Origin: Asticcacaulis endophyticus
Lineage (GTDB): Bacteria; Pseudomonadota; Alphaproteobacteria; Caulobacterales; Caulobacteraceae
Assembly: GCF_014652575.1 (NCBI RefSeq)
Contig: NZ_BMZB01000002.1
Location: 265,464-329,463, forward strand
Reading direction: 5' to 3'
Length of the DNA: 64,000 nt
Program-made: the position numbers and the translations under genes
In this document: piece by piece, positions 42,999 through 52,645 of the stretch
Numbering within the stretch: the first letter of the stretch is position 1
How the letters are laid out: each line of letters starts with the position of its first letter
Notes under the pieces: model-generated
What the model was told of the DNA's origin: nothing
What the model saw: only the letters and a program-made list of their open reading frames with translations
Database searches by the model: none

Positions 42999-44072
42999 AT
43001 GGCCGAGGGTAATGACGAAGATAAAACAGAAGAAGCCTCGGCCAAGAAACTGGACGACGCGCGAAAACGGGGTGAGGTTGCCAAGACCCCGGACCTGCCG
43101 CAGGTGTTCGCTCTGATCGGCACCTGCGCGATCATTGCCATGTACGGCGAATCGATCTGCCGCAGCCTGATTGAGAGTCTGTTGCCGTTTGTGGCCATGC
43201 CACACGCCCTGGTCAGAAACCTCGATAATGGCGGTGGGGTTGAGATTGCCCGCCATATTATCCTGATGGTCCTGCCGGTCGTGGCGCTGGTGATGGCCGG
43301 GGCGTTCGTGCTGGGGGTCGCGGGCAACCTGCTGCAAACCGGCCTTCTGTTTTCGACCGAAAGCTTAAAGCCGAGCTTTGAAAAGCTGGACCCGATCAAG
43401 GGGCTTAACCGGCTGTTTGGCATTGATGCCCTGGTGCAGTTTCTGAAGACCTTCGTCAAGGTGTTGGTCACCGGCTGGATATGCTGGGTGGTGCTTAAGC
43501 CCCGTCTGATGGATATTCCGATGCTGGCCGGCGGGTCGCCGGTGCTGATTTTTCCCTATGTGCGCGATGCCCTGATCGTCATGACTATGGCGGTCTGTAT
43601 CTTTTTGTTTGTCGGCGCGGGGCTTGATTTCCTGTGGCAAAAGTTCCGCTTTGCGCAAAAGATGAAGATGTCGCGCACCGAACAGAAAGATGAATATAAA
43701 CAGGCCGAAGGCGACCCGCACGTTAAGGCCCGCCTGCGTCAGATCCGCATGGAAAAGGGCCGTCAGCGCATGATGGCCAATGTCATGACAGCCACTGTGG
43801 TCGTGACCAACCCGACCCACTACGCTGTGGCTTTACGCTATGATGCCGAAGACACGCCCGCCCCCATGTGCGTGGCTAAGGGCGTTGACGCGGTCGCCCT
43901 GCGCATCCGGGAAGAGGCGGCCAAGCATGATATCATGATCGTCGAAGACCCGCCGCTGGCGCGCGCGCTCTATGCGGCGGTCGATCTGGATGAGATCATC
44001 CCCGAAGAACACTTTGTGGCGGTGGCCAAGCTGATCGGCTTCGTTATGGCGCGTAAGAAGCGCGGTTTCTAA
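42999..44072 (+). CDS. flhB: Flagellar export switch protein FlhB
   Basis: 357 residues: start EDKTEEASAKKLDDARKRGEVAK, four membrane segments, and the self-cleaving motif NPTH in VVTNPTHYAVALRYD (near residue 269). FlhB controls the switch from rod/hook to filament export. It is co-transcribed with fliQR and followed 9 bases later by an unknown gene. Confidence 0.96.
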   Translation: MAEGNDEDKTEEASAKKLDDARKRGEVAKTPDLPQVFALIGTCAIIAMYGESICRSLIESLLPFVAMPHALVRNLDNGGGVEIARHIILMVLPVVALVMAGAFVLGVAGNLLQTGLLFSTESLKPSFEKLDPIKGLNRLFGIDALVQFLKTFVKVLVTGWICWVVLKPRLMDIPMLAGGSPVLIFPYVRDALIVMTMAVCIFLFVGAGLDFLWQKFRFAQKMKMSRTEQKDEYKQAEGDPHVKARLRQIRMEKGRQRMMANVMTATVVVTNPTHYAVALRYDAEDTPAPMCVAKGVDAVALRIREEAAKHDIMIVEDPPLARALYAAVDLDEIIPEEHFVAVAKLIGFVMARKKRGF

Positions 44073-44081
44073 GGAGTATAT

Positions 44082-44579
44082 GTGAAATACTTTACCTTTG
44101 AATTGGCAACCGGTGACAGCGATCTGGATTGGGACGAAGTGATTCAATCCTACAACCGTTCGCTTGAAAGCTTTGGTCAGGCGAGTTCAGTATGGCAGTT
44201 TGCAACGTCTATTAGTCTGAATGACGCCTATATCGACCGCGTTATTTACAATCCGGATAGTAAGGAATTGAAGCTTTTGCTTCTGACGGGTGACCTACAG
44301 GTGGGGTATTGGCGCACTGAGTTCGTGTATTCCGGCGCAAGGATTTTGAACCTGCCAGTTCTTCAACTGGCCTTGACGCAGCGGCCTACCGAGATTTGGT
44401 ACGATGAATTTACGCAGGAAAATGACCGGTCAAGTCATAGTTTTCTACTCGCGCCGAAGGAAATGCGAGGCGCGGTAGCGCAGGAATTTCGCATTGAATT
44501 TGATCAGTTTGACTATAGCCAAAAGCCTCAGAAGCTACGCCGTCTGGCGACACCTCATGATGTTTCTGAATGGACTTAA
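44082..44579 (+). CDS. Unrecognised cytosolic protein downstream of flhB
   Basis: 165 residues from GTG 44082, with AAGGAG 5 bases upstream and only 9 bases after flhB. It has no signal or membrane segment and is rich in acidic and aromatic residues (DLDWDEVIQSYN, QVGYWRTEFVYSG, TEIWYDEFTQENDRSS). It resembles small immunity- or SMI1-like proteins in style only. A role in motility is suggested by position alone. Confidence 0.65.
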   Translation: MKYFTFELATGDSDLDWDEVIQSYNRSLESFGQASSVWQFATSISLNDAYIDRVIYNPDSKELKLLLLTGDLQVGYWRTEFVYSGARILNLPVLQLALTQRPTEIWYDEFTQENDRSSHSFLLAPKEMRGAVAQEFRIEFDQFDYSQKPQKLRRLATPHDVSEWT

Positions 44580-44588
44580 GCTCTGTTT

Positions 44589-44666
44589 CCAAACCTTCAG
44601 GTTTGGCAAGGGTGCCGAGTTAAGTCGTTTAGCCGCCATAGCTTATGCGACGAGCCTCGCGGCACC
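44589..44666. other. Two hairpins downstream of the flhB unit
   Basis: CCAAACCT/AGGTTTGG (44589-44606) is followed by GGTGCCG (44611-44617) pairing with CGGCACC (44660-44666) around an inner GTCG/CGAC. There is no T-run, so this may be a factor-dependent end, a processing site or a small RNA. The rest of the gap to cckA holds no gene. Confidence 0.4.
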
Positions 44667-44828
44667 TGAGCGCATTATTAAACTAAAATTATCCATAGTT
44701 CCCTGCCCATAAACACTTCGTTCAATCTTGACGGGCCAGATGAGTTGAAATTCGCTATCATGGCTTTGTGATTCGCAAGTATCGCCCCTGCGATGCCGCT
44801 CGCATCACGTCCCTTAAGGGAGACCTAA

Positions 44829-46994
44829 GTGTCCGCAACCTCAAACCCTGCCGTAACGCCCGCGCCCGCCTTTGATCTTAAGGTGCTAACGTCGCGGGTC
44901 ACGGAACGGGGCAGCCTGTGGACAATGGCCTGGGTAGGCGTGGTGGTGCTGACGGCCTCCGCCGCGTTCTGGATGGTGTCAGGCACATTGCCCTTTGGCA
45001 TAGTGCTGGCGGCGGTATTGGTGGCGATAGCAGGAGTGATCGGCATGGGTTTATTTGCATTTTTCGGCGATGACGAGGCGTCAGGCACCGGTTTGAGTGC
45101 GGCCCATCTGGTCGAGGCCCTGACGGAGGCCGCCGCCGTCGCTGCCCTTGATGGGCGCGTGCTGGCCGCCAATAAGGGCTGGCGGGCCATTGGCGGATCT
45201 GATCGGCGTCTGCCGCAAGGAGCCGCCGCCCCAGCCATGTTCGTGGCCATGAAAGACGCCCGCGCCAAGGGGCTGGGCCGCGCTACGGTGCGTATTGGTG
45301 ACGATGATTTTGACGTAACTGCTGCGCGCCTGACGGACGATCAGGTGCTGGTGCGCGCCGTGCCGGTGGTGGTTCCCGACCTGGCCATCTATGCCGCACC
45401 TGCGCAGGGTGACCTGTCCAGCGAAACCTTTTTAAACGATGCGCCAGATGCTGTCGAAGCCGGTCATGACGCCGGTAACGGGGCGTTTGATTCGTTTGCA
45501 CGCGGGGCACCCTTCGGCAAGGCCTTGCTCAGCGGCGACAACCTGATGATGGCTACGGTGGTCGGCGTCAATGCGGCCTTTGCCAGACTGTTGAAAGCCT
45601 CAGCCGATGATCTGACCGGGCGCGGTTTCGGTGACCTTTTGACGCCGTCGTCGCGCGCCGAGACTGAAAGCCGCCTCATTAGCGGCAAGAGCGGGCGCTT
45701 TGATATTCATTTGGCGGCCAATCCTGATCTTCCGGTGCAGATGCTGATCTCCGAAGATGCGACCGGTTTCATGGTCTATCTGTTTGATGTCTCTGAACAA
45801 AAGGAACTGGAGCAAAGCCTCGCTCAGGTGCAGAAGATGCAGGCGATCGGGCAATTCGCTGGCGGTGTGGCTCACGACCTGAATAACCTCCTGACCGGCC
45901 TGAAACTGCGCATTGATGAGTTGCTCTATAACCATCCGCTTGGCGATCCGTCCTATGATGGCCTGAAAGAGATCCGCCAGATCGGCACCCGCGCTGAGGA
46001 TCTGGTCTCTAAACTGCTGGCCTTTGCCCGTAAAAAGACCGTCAAGCGGGTCACCCTCAATATCGGTGAACTGGTCTCTGAGTTCGAGGTCTTCCTGCGC
46101 CGCCTGATGCGCGAAGACGTCAAGCTTGAGACCGACTACGGTCGGGACCTGCCCAATATCCATGCCGACAAGAGCCAGATGGAAATGGCGGTCATGAACC
46201 TAGTGGTCAATGCCCGCGATGCCGTCCATGCCTCCGGCGGCGGCAAGGTGCGCATCAAAACCGCGGTTTTGACTCAAGGTGAGGCCGCCGCACTCGGCTG
46301 GGCGGAAGCCCCAGAACAGGGGGCCGCCCTGATCGAAGTGTCCGATAATGGCCCCGGCATCCCGCCTGACATCATGGCCAAGGTGTTCGAGCCGTTCTTT
46401 ACCACCAAGCCGCAAGGCGAAGGCACAGGCCTTGGCCTTGCCACCGTTTACGGTATCGTCAATCAGGCCGACGGCCATATCACCATCACTTCGGTCGTTG
46501 CCCCTGAGCCCAACCACGGGGCAATCTTTCGCATCTTCCTGCCGGTTAAGATCGAGGTCGCCGTGCCCGAATCTGCGCCGGTCGCCCCGCCGGTGGTGGC
46601 CAAGGTCACGCCCAAGGACATGTCCGGCGCGGGCCGCATCCTGTTTGTCGAGGACGAAGACATCGTGCGCGGCATCGCGGCGCGTCTGCTGCGCCAACGC
46701 GGCTATGAGGTGCTGGAGGCCGCTGACGGCGAAGAGGCGCTGGAGATCATTGAGGCCGAAAATGGCCGGTTCGACCTGCTGATCTCGGACGTGATCATGC
46801 CGGGCCTTGACGGGCCGTCCATGCTTAAGCGCGCGCGGCCACTGCTTGGGAATGTGCCGGTGATGTTTATCTCCGGCTATGCTGAGGCGGAGTTCTCGGA
46901 CCTGCTGGATAATGAGGCCAATATTTCGTTCTTGCCCAAGCCGCTCGACATAAAAACGCTGGCGGAGCGGGTCAAAGAACAACTCGCCGCCTAG
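44829..46994 (+). CDS. cckA: Hybrid histidine kinase CckA
   Basis: 721 residues. Two N-terminal membrane segments (about 30-75) are followed by two PAS-like regions. The kinase core has phospho-acceptor H349 in [10 protein letters not shown], the N-box [12 protein letters not shown], and [17 protein letters not shown]. The C-terminal receiver has D654 in [13 protein letters not shown]. This matches Caulobacter CckA (H322, D623), which phosphorylates CtrA and CpdR via ChpT and so controls the cell cycle and early flagellar genes. GTG 44829 follows AAGGGAG. Confidence 0.94.
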   Translation: MSATSNPAVTPAPAFDLKVLTSRVTERGSLWTMAWVGVVVLTASAAFWMVSGTLPFGIVLAAVLVAIAGVIGMGLFAFFGDDEASGTGLSAAHLVEALTEAAAVAALDGRVLAANKGWRAIGGSDRRLPQGAAAPAMFVAMKDARAKGLGRATVRIGDDDFDVTAARLTDDQVLVRAVPVVVPDLAIYAAPAQGDLSSETFLNDAPDAVEAGHDAGNGAFDSFARGAPFGKALLSGDNLMMATVVGVNAAFARLLKASADDLTGRGFGDLLTPSSRAETESRLISGKSGRFDIHLAANPDLPVQMLISEDATGFMVYLFDVSEQKELEQSLAQVQKMQAIGQFAGGVAHDLNNLLTGLKLRIDELLYNHPLGDPSYDGLKEIRQIGTRAEDLVSKLLAFARKKTVKRVTLNIGELVSEFEVFLRRLMREDVKLETDYGRDLPNIHADKSQMEMAVMNLVVNARDAVHASGGGKVRIKTAVLTQGEAAALGWAEAPEQGAALIEVSDNGPGIPPDIMAKVFEPFFTTKPQGEGTGLGLATVYGIVNQADGHITITSVVAPEPNHGAIFRIFLPVKIEVAVPESAPVAPPVVAKVTPKDMSGAGRILFVEDEDIVRGIAARLLRQRGYEVLEAADGEEALEIIEAENGRFDLLISDVIMPGLDGPSMLKRARPLLGNVPVMFISGYAEAEFSDLLDNEANISFLPKPLDIKTLAERVKEQLAA

Positions 46995-47034
46995 GAAAAT
47001 CGCGGGGAAAATCGCGGTCTTTGGTCGATTAGGG

Positions 47035-47220
47035 CGTCAGCGTCGCTTGCGGGTATCAAACATACCCGCGTCGCTAGCTTCCTGCTACTCGCCTCAAATC
47101 TCACGATTTTCCGGCCAGTGGAATTAAGTAAGCAAGTGCTGCGTTTCTTATACCTCCCTGGCGTGCCGGGGAGGGGGACCGCACGAAATCGCGCAGCGAT
47201 GAGATGTGGTGGTGGGGGCC
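47035..47220. repeat. Compound dispersed repeat, copy 2 (with type B REP-like element)
   Basis: Same order of parts as 40910-41080: GCGTCGCTTGCGGGTAT / ATACCCGCGTCGCTAGC, GCCTCAAATCTCACGATTTT, GGAATTAAG, TTATACCTCC, CGGCGTGCCGGGG, CCGCACGAA, a small palindrome, GAGATGTGGTGGTGGGGGC. It fills the gap between cckA and the DUF3445 gene. Confidence 0.75.
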
Positions 47221-48083
47221 TACATAATCTCCGACAGCCGCTGCAACAACCTGTCCTTCTCCACCGTCAAGCCCTTATAGTCCAGTTCTTCCGGCGATAG
47301 GGCCATGATCTGCGTAGCTATGGCGCGGGCAAGGCTGGCACCATCATCGCGGCGGGTGAGCGCCTCCAGTGGGTCGATATAGATGCGGATGGTGAACAGG
47401 ATATCGCCGCTCACCGGCAGCTTACGCAGGGTCTGGCGCTCCAGCCGCAGATACATGCCGTCATCGAACCGACGCGGCGGCGACAGGTGCGGATGGTGCA
47501 ATTCGTCATTGCTGTAGATCGACCAGTTCCAGCGCACGACCGGCTGATCGGGCGTAAGGTTATCGAAAATCCGGCTCATGATCGTCGAGTTGCGGGTGCC
47601 GCCTGAAAACCCTGGTACCGGCGCGTGAATAGCATCGAGCGCCTGACCGAACTTTTCGGGCAGACTCCATGATGACGCAAAACAGACGCACCCCGCTGTC
47701 AGTCGCCAACCATCGGCACCTTTGCGCATCAGCACCAGATCTTCCTGAACCAGACCTGCCGCAAGCAGCAGCGGCGGCAAAAACGGTGCATCCATCCGCA
47801 CGCGCCGAAAGGCAGGCACAATATCAATCTGCGGCCCCAGACGGTGATAAATCTGCGGAAACCTTTGCGGCAAATGATCGGCCAGCAGATGCAGAACCTC
47901 AGTTTGTGCATCTTCCGTGCCTGCCTCAGCCACAAAGACCTCATGCGGCACCCGGTTCATGACCTGATCCTTGGCATCGAGATAGGCCAGCAGATGCGCG
48001 TCGGCATCAATCCAGTCGTGCAGATTTAGCGGCTTCAGGCCGATCTGGAACAGCTTCGATGAACCGTCATAGGGTGTGTGCAT
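47220..48083 (-). CDS. DUF3445, haem-dependent oxidative N-demethylase-like protein
   Basis: 287 residues of the DUF3445/HDM family: MGLKPL-like start (IGLKPLNLHDWIDAD), HLPQRFPQIY, CFASSWSLPEKFGQALDAIHAPVPGF and NWSIYSNDELHHP. The characterised relative is the alpha subunit of an oxidative N-demethylase acting on methylamines with a haem-PAS site. The reaction here is inferred. The stop abuts the repeat. Confidence 0.85.
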   Translation of the reverse strand: MHTPYDGSSKLFQIGLKPLNLHDWIDADAHLLAYLDAKDQVMNRVPHEVFVAEAGTEDAQTEVLHLLADHLPQRFPQIYHRLGPQIDIVPAFRRVRMDAPFLPPLLLAAGLVQEDLVLMRKGADGWRLTAGCVCFASSWSLPEKFGQALDAIHAPVPGFSGGTRNSTIMSRIFDNLTPDQPVVRWNWSIYSNDELHHPHLSPPRRFDDGMYLRLERQTLRKLPVSGDILFTIRIYIDPLEALTRRDDGASLARAIATQIMALSPEELDYKGLTVEKDRLLQRLSEIM

Positions 48084-48087
48084 ATAT

Positions 48088-48270
48088 CTCCCTCTCCCCG
48101 CGTGCGGGGAGAGGGCGGGGTGAGGGGCACCTTAGCGAATTTTCCAGACATGTGAATCCGGTTTTGAGGGGAATGCCGGGTTAAGGTTTATCACTGACTT
48201 TTTATGTTTGTTCTCCGACTTATAAAAGTGCCCCTCACCCTAACCCTCTCCCCGCGGACGGGGAGAGGGA
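48088..48270. repeat. Inverted pair of type C repeats
   Basis: CCTCTCCCCG...CGGGGAGAGGG followed by CGGGGTGAGGGGCAC (48088-48130), and its inverted copy GTGCCCCTCACCC...CCCTCTCCCCG...CGGGGAGAGGGA (48229-48270). In RNA the pair would form a long stem around about 100 AT-rich bases. No gene in this gap. Confidence 0.75.
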
Positions 48271-48275
48271 ATAGA

Positions 48276-48313
48276 CACAAAAAATCCGGCTCAAGTTGCC
48301 CTGAGCCGGATTT
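48276..48313 (-). terminator. Rho-independent terminator of rpmE
   Basis: AAATCCGGCTCA (48282-48293) pairs perfectly with TGAGCCGGATTT (48302-48313). On the reverse strand the 12-bp stem is followed by TTTTTTG. It lies 36 bases after the rpmE stop. Confidence 0.92.
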
Positions 48314-48348
48314 AAAGAACCAAAGTTTACGCAGCGGGGCGTCCCCGC

Positions 48349-48573
48349 CTACTTCTTGAGGAAGCCGCCGAACTTGTTGTTGAAGCGCGACACGCGGCCG
48401 GCGCGGTCAAGCAGGGTGTTGGCGCCGCCGGTCCAGGCTGGGTGAGTGCGCGGATCGATGTCGAGGTTCAGAACTGCGCCTTCTTTGCCGTAGGTGGAGC
48501 GCGTCTGATAGGTCGAGCCATCCGTCAGGGTGACGGTGATCCAGTGATAATCGGGGTGACCATCTTTTTTCAT
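48349..48573 (-). CDS. rpmE: 50S ribosomal protein bL31
   Basis: 74 residues starting [20 protein letters not shown] with [31 protein letters not shown]. It lacks the zinc-binding cysteines, i.e. the C-minus form. ATG 48573 has AAGGAA 7 bases upstream; the longer open frame to 48645 is rejected. Divergent from the ABC exporter. Confidence 0.96.
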   Translation of the reverse strand: MKKDGHPDYHWITVTLTDGSTYQTRSTYGKEGAVLNLDIDPRTHPAWTGGANTLLDRAGRVSRFNNKFGGFLKK

Positions 48574-48680
48574 TTTAGGTTCCTTGATACGTCCGGCCAG
48601 CATGTTCGCGGACGCGCAAAAAGGGTTAAGCAGCCCAAGGACCATCCTTGCGCCGAAATCCAGATCGGGGTCATTACATC

Positions 48681-50576
48681 ATGAGCCGTTGCGGTGCAAG
48701 CCATTCCTCTGTAAACAGCGCCGTCATGCAAGCTAGCTCATCTCCGTCCCCCGACACCGCCATAACTGACCGCCCCGGATCGGGCAGCGAACTGGTCTCG
48801 CAATTGTCGCAAGCCGCCAATGGCCGGGCCAAAACCCGGGACCTTAGCCCCTTGAAACGGCTGGTGCCCTACCTGTTGCGGCAAAAAGTCGATGCCGGGT
48901 TTGCGGTGTTGTTTCTGCTGCTATCGTCAGCCGCCACTTTGGGGCTCACCGGTGCGTCACGGCTGCTGATCGACAACGGCTTTGGCTCGGACAATGCGGC
49001 GGAGCTGAACCGCTGGTTTCTGGTGCTGGCAGGAGTGGCGATCATGCTGGCCATATCCACAGCGCTGCGGTACTATTATATCACCAAGCTGGGAGAGCGG
49101 GTCGTCGCTAATCTGCGTCAGGATGTGTTCGGGCATATCCTTGGGCTCGATCCCGGCTTCTTCCTGAAAATCCGTACCGGTGAGGTGGTGTCGCGCCTCA
49201 CGACCGATCTTCAGATCATTGACACATTGGTATCCTCGGCCATTTCGATCGCGCTCAGGAACGCTTTGAGTTTCATCGGCGGGTTGACGCTGTTGATGTT
49301 CGTCAGCCCCAAACTGACCGGCCTGGTGCTGCTGATTTTCCCGTTCGTGCTGGTGCCGCTTTTCACCTTTGGGCGCAGTGTCGGGCGATTGACGCGCAAA
49401 TCTCAGGACAGTTTCGCGCAGGCCGTAGGCTTTGCCGCAGAAACCCTTGATGCACTGGAAACCGTGCAGGCCTTTGTGCGCGAAGCCTTTGCCAAGACCA
49501 AATTTTCCGGGGCGGTCGATGAAGCCTATGCGACCTCCCAACAACGGATGCGGGCGCGGGCGATCATGACGGCGCTGGTGATCTCGCTCGTCTTTGGCGG
49601 GGTGGCGTTTGTGTTGTGGCTGGGGGCCAATGCGGTCATGGACGGCGATATGACCGAAGGCGCGTTGATCCAGTTCGTGATCCTGTCGGTGCTGGTGGCG
49701 GGGTCGGTTGGGTCGTTGTCGGAAACCTGGGGGGACGTGCAAAAAGCCGCCGGGGCCATGAGCCGGATCGATGAGCTTTTGAGTGCCGAACCGGGCATCA
49801 AGGCCCCCGCTCATCCGCTCGCTTTGCCGGTGCCGCCAATGGGCCATGTCCGGTTTGATAATATCGTCTTTGGCTATCCGTCGCGGCCCGATCTGCCGGT
49901 GCTGGATGGCTTTTCCCTGGAGGTCAGGCCGGGGGAAACCGTGGCGCTGGTGGGGCCATCGGGGGCCGGTAAATCGACGGTCTTTAAGCTGTTGCTGCGC
50001 TATTATGAGCCGGTCAGCGGCCATATTTTCATGGACGGCGTCGATATCGCACAAGCCGACCCCAAGGCGGTGCGTGAGCGCCTGTCGCTGGTGGCGCAGG
50101 ATGCGTCGCTGTTTTCCGGCTCGGCCGCCGACAATATCCGCTTTGGCAATGCAGCCGCGACCGACGACGATATCCGGGCCGCCGCGTCCAGGGCGCAGGC
50201 CCTGACCTTTATCGACGCCCTGCCCGAAGGGTTCAATCAGCCCCTGGGTGAGCGCGCCAAATCGTTGTCCGGCGGTCAAAAACAGCGCCTGTCGATTGCG
50301 CGGGCTCTGGTACGTGATGCGCCGATCCTGCTGCTGGATGAGGCGACCAGCGCGCTCGATGCCGAGAATGAGCGGCTGGTGCAGGCAGCCCTCAATGAGG
50401 CCATGACGACACGTACCACGCTGGTGATCGCGCACCGCTTAGCGACCGTGCTCAAAGCCGACCGGATCGTGGTTATGGATGGCGGCAAGGTGGTTGAAAT
50501 CGGCAGCCATGATGAGCTTGTGGCCCGCGGCGGGCTCTATGCGCGTTTGGCCGAATTGCAGTTTAACGCGGGGTAA
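48681..50576 (+). CDS. ABC exporter, fused permease and ATPase (ABCB/MsbA type)
   Basis: About 631 residues: six membrane segments (about 55-340) and an ATPase domain with GPSGAGKST, LSGGQKQR and ILLLDEATSALD, then a His switch AHRLATV. The class exports lipids, drugs or peptides as a homodimer. The substrate is unknown. The start is uncertain: ATG 48681 and ATG 48726 both lack a strong SD. Confidence 0.9.
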   Translation: MSRCGASHSSVNSAVMQASSSPSPDTAITDRPGSGSELVSQLSQAANGRAKTRDLSPLKRLVPYLLRQKVDAGFAVLFLLLSSAATLGLTGASRLLIDNGFGSDNAAELNRWFLVLAGVAIMLAISTALRYYYITKLGERVVANLRQDVFGHILGLDPGFFLKIRTGEVVSRLTTDLQIIDTLVSSAISIALRNALSFIGGLTLLMFVSPKLTGLVLLIFPFVLVPLFTFGRSVGRLTRKSQDSFAQAVGFAAETLDALETVQAFVREAFAKTKFSGAVDEAYATSQQRMRARAIMTALVISLVFGGVAFVLWLGANAVMDGDMTEGALIQFVILSVLVAGSVGSLSETWGDVQKAAGAMSRIDELLSAEPGIKAPAHPLALPVPPMGHVRFDNIVFGYPSRPDLPVLDGFSLEVRPGETVALVGPSGAGKSTVFKLLLRYYEPVSGHIFMDGVDIAQADPKAVRERLSLVAQDASLFSGSAADNIRFGNAAATDDDIRAAASRAQALTFIDALPEGFNQPLGERAKSLSGGQKQRLSIARALVRDAPILLLDEATSALDAENERLVQAALNEAMTTRTTLVIAHRLATVLKADRIVVMDGGKVVEIGSHDELVARGGLYARLAELQFNAG

Positions 50577-50579
50577 TAA

Positions 50580-50655
50580 TTATACCTCCCCGGCGTGCCG
50601 GGGAGGGGGGCCGCACGAAGTTTGCGTAGCAAACGAGATGTGGTGGTGGGGGCTC
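50580..50655. repeat. REP-like element, type B
   Basis: TACCTCCCCGGCGTGCCGGGG, CCGCACGAA, the palindrome GTTTGCGTAGCAAAC, then GAGATGTGGTGGTGGGGGCT. Directly after the ABC exporter stop. Confidence 0.75.
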
Positions 50656-50702
50656 TTTGCGGTTATCTACCTGATATTTATGAATAGCTTTTAGACTGGC
50701 GC

Positions 50703-50761
50703 TGCCCCCTCCGTCAGCTTCGCGTTGCTCGCTGCCACCTCCCCACTTCGTAGGGAGGAGA
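50703..50761. repeat. REP-like element, type A (inverted)
   Basis: CCCCCTCCGTC, a small variable palindrome, GCCACCTCCCCACTTCGTAGG, GGAGGAG. It ends 2 bases before the SMP-30 stop. Confidence 0.75.
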
Positions 50762-50762
50762 G

Positions 50763-51734
50763 TTACCCCCCAAACTTGTTCGTTGGTAAACCTATGTGAC
50801 CGCGCAAGAGGGACGGGGGCACCTCGAACAGCGCACCCGCCACGGCCTTATCCGGCGCACCGTCAGGCAGGAATTGCGCCGCGGAACTGACATACAGGTG
50901 ATCCAGCTTATCGCCGCCAAAGGTCAGGCTGGTGATCTGACTGGCAGGCAGCATAACCTGAAAATCAAGCTTTCCGTCCGGGAAAAAGCGGCTGATGCGG
51001 CCGCCGCCGTATTGGGCGATCCACACCCCGCCTTTAACATCGGTGGCCATGCCGTCTGGCCCGCCCCAGCCATCGGCTTCATGGGTTTTAAAATCCACAA
51101 ACACCTGCTTGTTGGAAAGGCTGCCGTCCTCGGCCACATCAAAGACATAGACCACTTTGTCAAAGGATTCGACGTGCCACAGCCGCTTCAAATCGGGGCT
51201 AAACGTCGGGCCATTGGTACATAGGTACGGCCCGTCAACCTTGGTGGCTTTCAGGTCGGTATCGACGCGGTAAAAGGCGCCAACTTTTTCTTTCCATGGC
51301 AGGTGCATGGTGCCGGTCCACAGGCGGCCTTTGGCATCGACCTTACCGTCATTGAGGCGGGTATCGGTGCGGTCTTCGGGTTTGACCAGCAGGGTGAAGG
51401 CTGAGGTTGTCTCATCAAACGCATAAACCCCGTCGCTTAAGCCCGCGATCATGCCGCCCGATTTACGTTCAGCCAGATAACAGACGGGTTTCGGCGCATC
51501 CCACGTTTGCAGGGCTTTGGTTTTCAGGTTCAGCGCATAGATTTTCTGGGCGGCGATATTGACCCAGAAGATACGGCCGGTATCGGCTGACCATAGCGGG
51601 CCTTCGCCGAGCAGGTCGCCCGCGCCGCCCAGTATGCGGATGCCGCTATCAGCCAGGGCGGTAATCGGGGCCGCACATACGGCAGCCCCCATTCCGAAAG
51701 CCATTTTCAGGCCCAATCGACGTGTTATCATCAT
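50763..51734 (-). CDS. Exported SMP-30/gluconolactonase (LRE) family protein
   Basis: 323 residues with a Tat-type signal (TRRLGLKMAFGMGAAVCAA). A six-bladed propeller includes GEGPLWSADTGRIFWVNI, RLNDGKVDAKGRLWTGTM, CTNGPTFSPDLKRLWHVES and GGPDGMATDVKGGVWIA, giving the E, N, N and D metal ligands of the family. Members hydrolyse sugar lactones. ATG 51734 follows GGGAAGC. A LacI-type operator-like palindrome lies just upstream, suggesting sugar-responsive control. Confidence 0.88.
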   Translation of the reverse strand: MMITRRLGLKMAFGMGAAVCAAPITALADSGIRILGGAGDLLGEGPLWSADTGRIFWVNIAAQKIYALNLKTKALQTWDAPKPVCYLAERKSGGMIAGLSDGVYAFDETTSAFTLLVKPEDRTDTRLNDGKVDAKGRLWTGTMHLPWKEKVGAFYRVDTDLKATKVDGPYLCTNGPTFSPDLKRLWHVESFDKVVYVFDVAEDGSLSNKQVFVDFKTHEADGWGGPDGMATDVKGGVWIAQYGGGRISRFFPDGKLDFQVMLPASQITSLTFGGDKLDHLYVSSAAQFLPDGAPDKAVAGALFEVPPSLLRGHIGLPTNKFGG

Positions 51735-51760
51735 AGCGCTTCCCGTAGACATTTCTTTTT

Positions 51761-51775
51761 ATGTTAGCGCTACAT
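51761..51775. promoter_or_regulatory. LacI-type operator-like palindrome
   Basis: ATGTTAGCGCTACAT, with a perfect TAGCGCTA core, lies 27-41 bases upstream of the SMP-30 gene start. It resembles LacI/GalR-family operators of the TGTTAGCGCTAACA type, one base short of symmetry. Confidence 0.5.
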
Positions 51776-51813
51776 TGGCAAGCGCAACACGGAAAATGTC
51801 AAGCGGGATGCGC

Positions 51814-52608
51814 TTATGCGCCGATCTTCAGCTTATCCAGCAGTTGCGGATAGAGCTCTAAGTTGGTGGCCAGCAATTCACCGGTTTTCATCGGCGAGTC
51901 GTCGTTTTCAATCGAGGTGACCTTGCCGCCAGCTTCCGCCACCAGCAACAGACCTGCGGCCATGTCCCACGGCTTCAAACCGCGTTCCCAATAGCCGTCA
52001 TATTGACCGGCAGCGACCATGGCCAGATCAAGTGAGCACGCCCCCATGCGGCGGATGCCGGCGGTGCGTTGCATGATCTGGTGCAGTTCTTTCAGGGCTT
52101 GGGTGTGACCAGCCTTACCGATGAACGGCAGGCCCGTGGCAATCACAGTTTCGTCCAGTTGCTTACGCGATGAGACGCGCAGGCGGCGGTCGTTATGATA
52201 CGCGCCCTTGCCCTTTTCGGCCCAGTACAGGTCGTTGGTGATCGGGTTATAGGTAACGCCGGCGACGATCTCGCCACTGCGTTCTAACGCGACTGTACAG
52301 GCAAAATGCGGAATGCCGTGCATGAAATTTGTGGTGCCGTCGATCGGGTCAACAATCCAGGTATGGGACTTGTCGGTGCCTTCGATCATGCCCTGTTCTT
52401 CGCCGAGGAAGCCATAGCCGGGGCGCACGCGGGTCAGTTCTTCAAACAGGGCGGCTTCGACGCGTTTATCGGCAGCGGTGACGAAATCACCGGGGCCTTT
52501 GCGGGAAACCTGAAGCTCGGTGACTTCGCCGAAGTCGCGCGAAATACCTTTCAGCGACTTACGAACCGAGGCGACCATGACCTGGATGAGGGAGGATTGC
52601 AGGATCAT
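51814..52608 (-). CDS. Inositol monophosphatase family protein (SuhB-like)
   Basis: 264 residues. Metal-binding motifs GEEQG (near 71), DPIDGTTNFMHGIP (near 88-101) and WDMAAGLLLVAEAGG are complete. It probably hydrolyses inositol phosphates or related sugar phosphates. ATG 52608 follows GGAA at 7 bases. It may be read from the efp side, but two large hairpins separate them. Confidence 0.92.
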   Translation of the reverse strand: MILQSSLIQVMVASVRKSLKGISRDFGEVTELQVSRKGPGDFVTAADKRVEAALFEELTRVRPGYGFLGEEQGMIEGTDKSHTWIVDPIDGTTNFMHGIPHFACTVALERSGEIVAGVTYNPITNDLYWAEKGKGAYHNDRRLRVSSRKQLDETVIATGLPFIGKAGHTQALKELHQIMQRTAGIRRMGACSLDLAMVAAGQYDGYWERGLKPWDMAAGLLLVAEAGGKVTSIENDDSPMKTGELLATNLELYPQLLDKLKIGA

Positions 52609-52645
52609 GTGAAATTCCAAAACAATGCGCAGATACTCTGCGCTA

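Noticed and set aside
48957..50435. 492-codon open frame on the reverse strand
   Set aside because: Antisense to the ABC exporter; its His/Arg/Gln-rich composition is typical of mirror frames in GC-rich genes.
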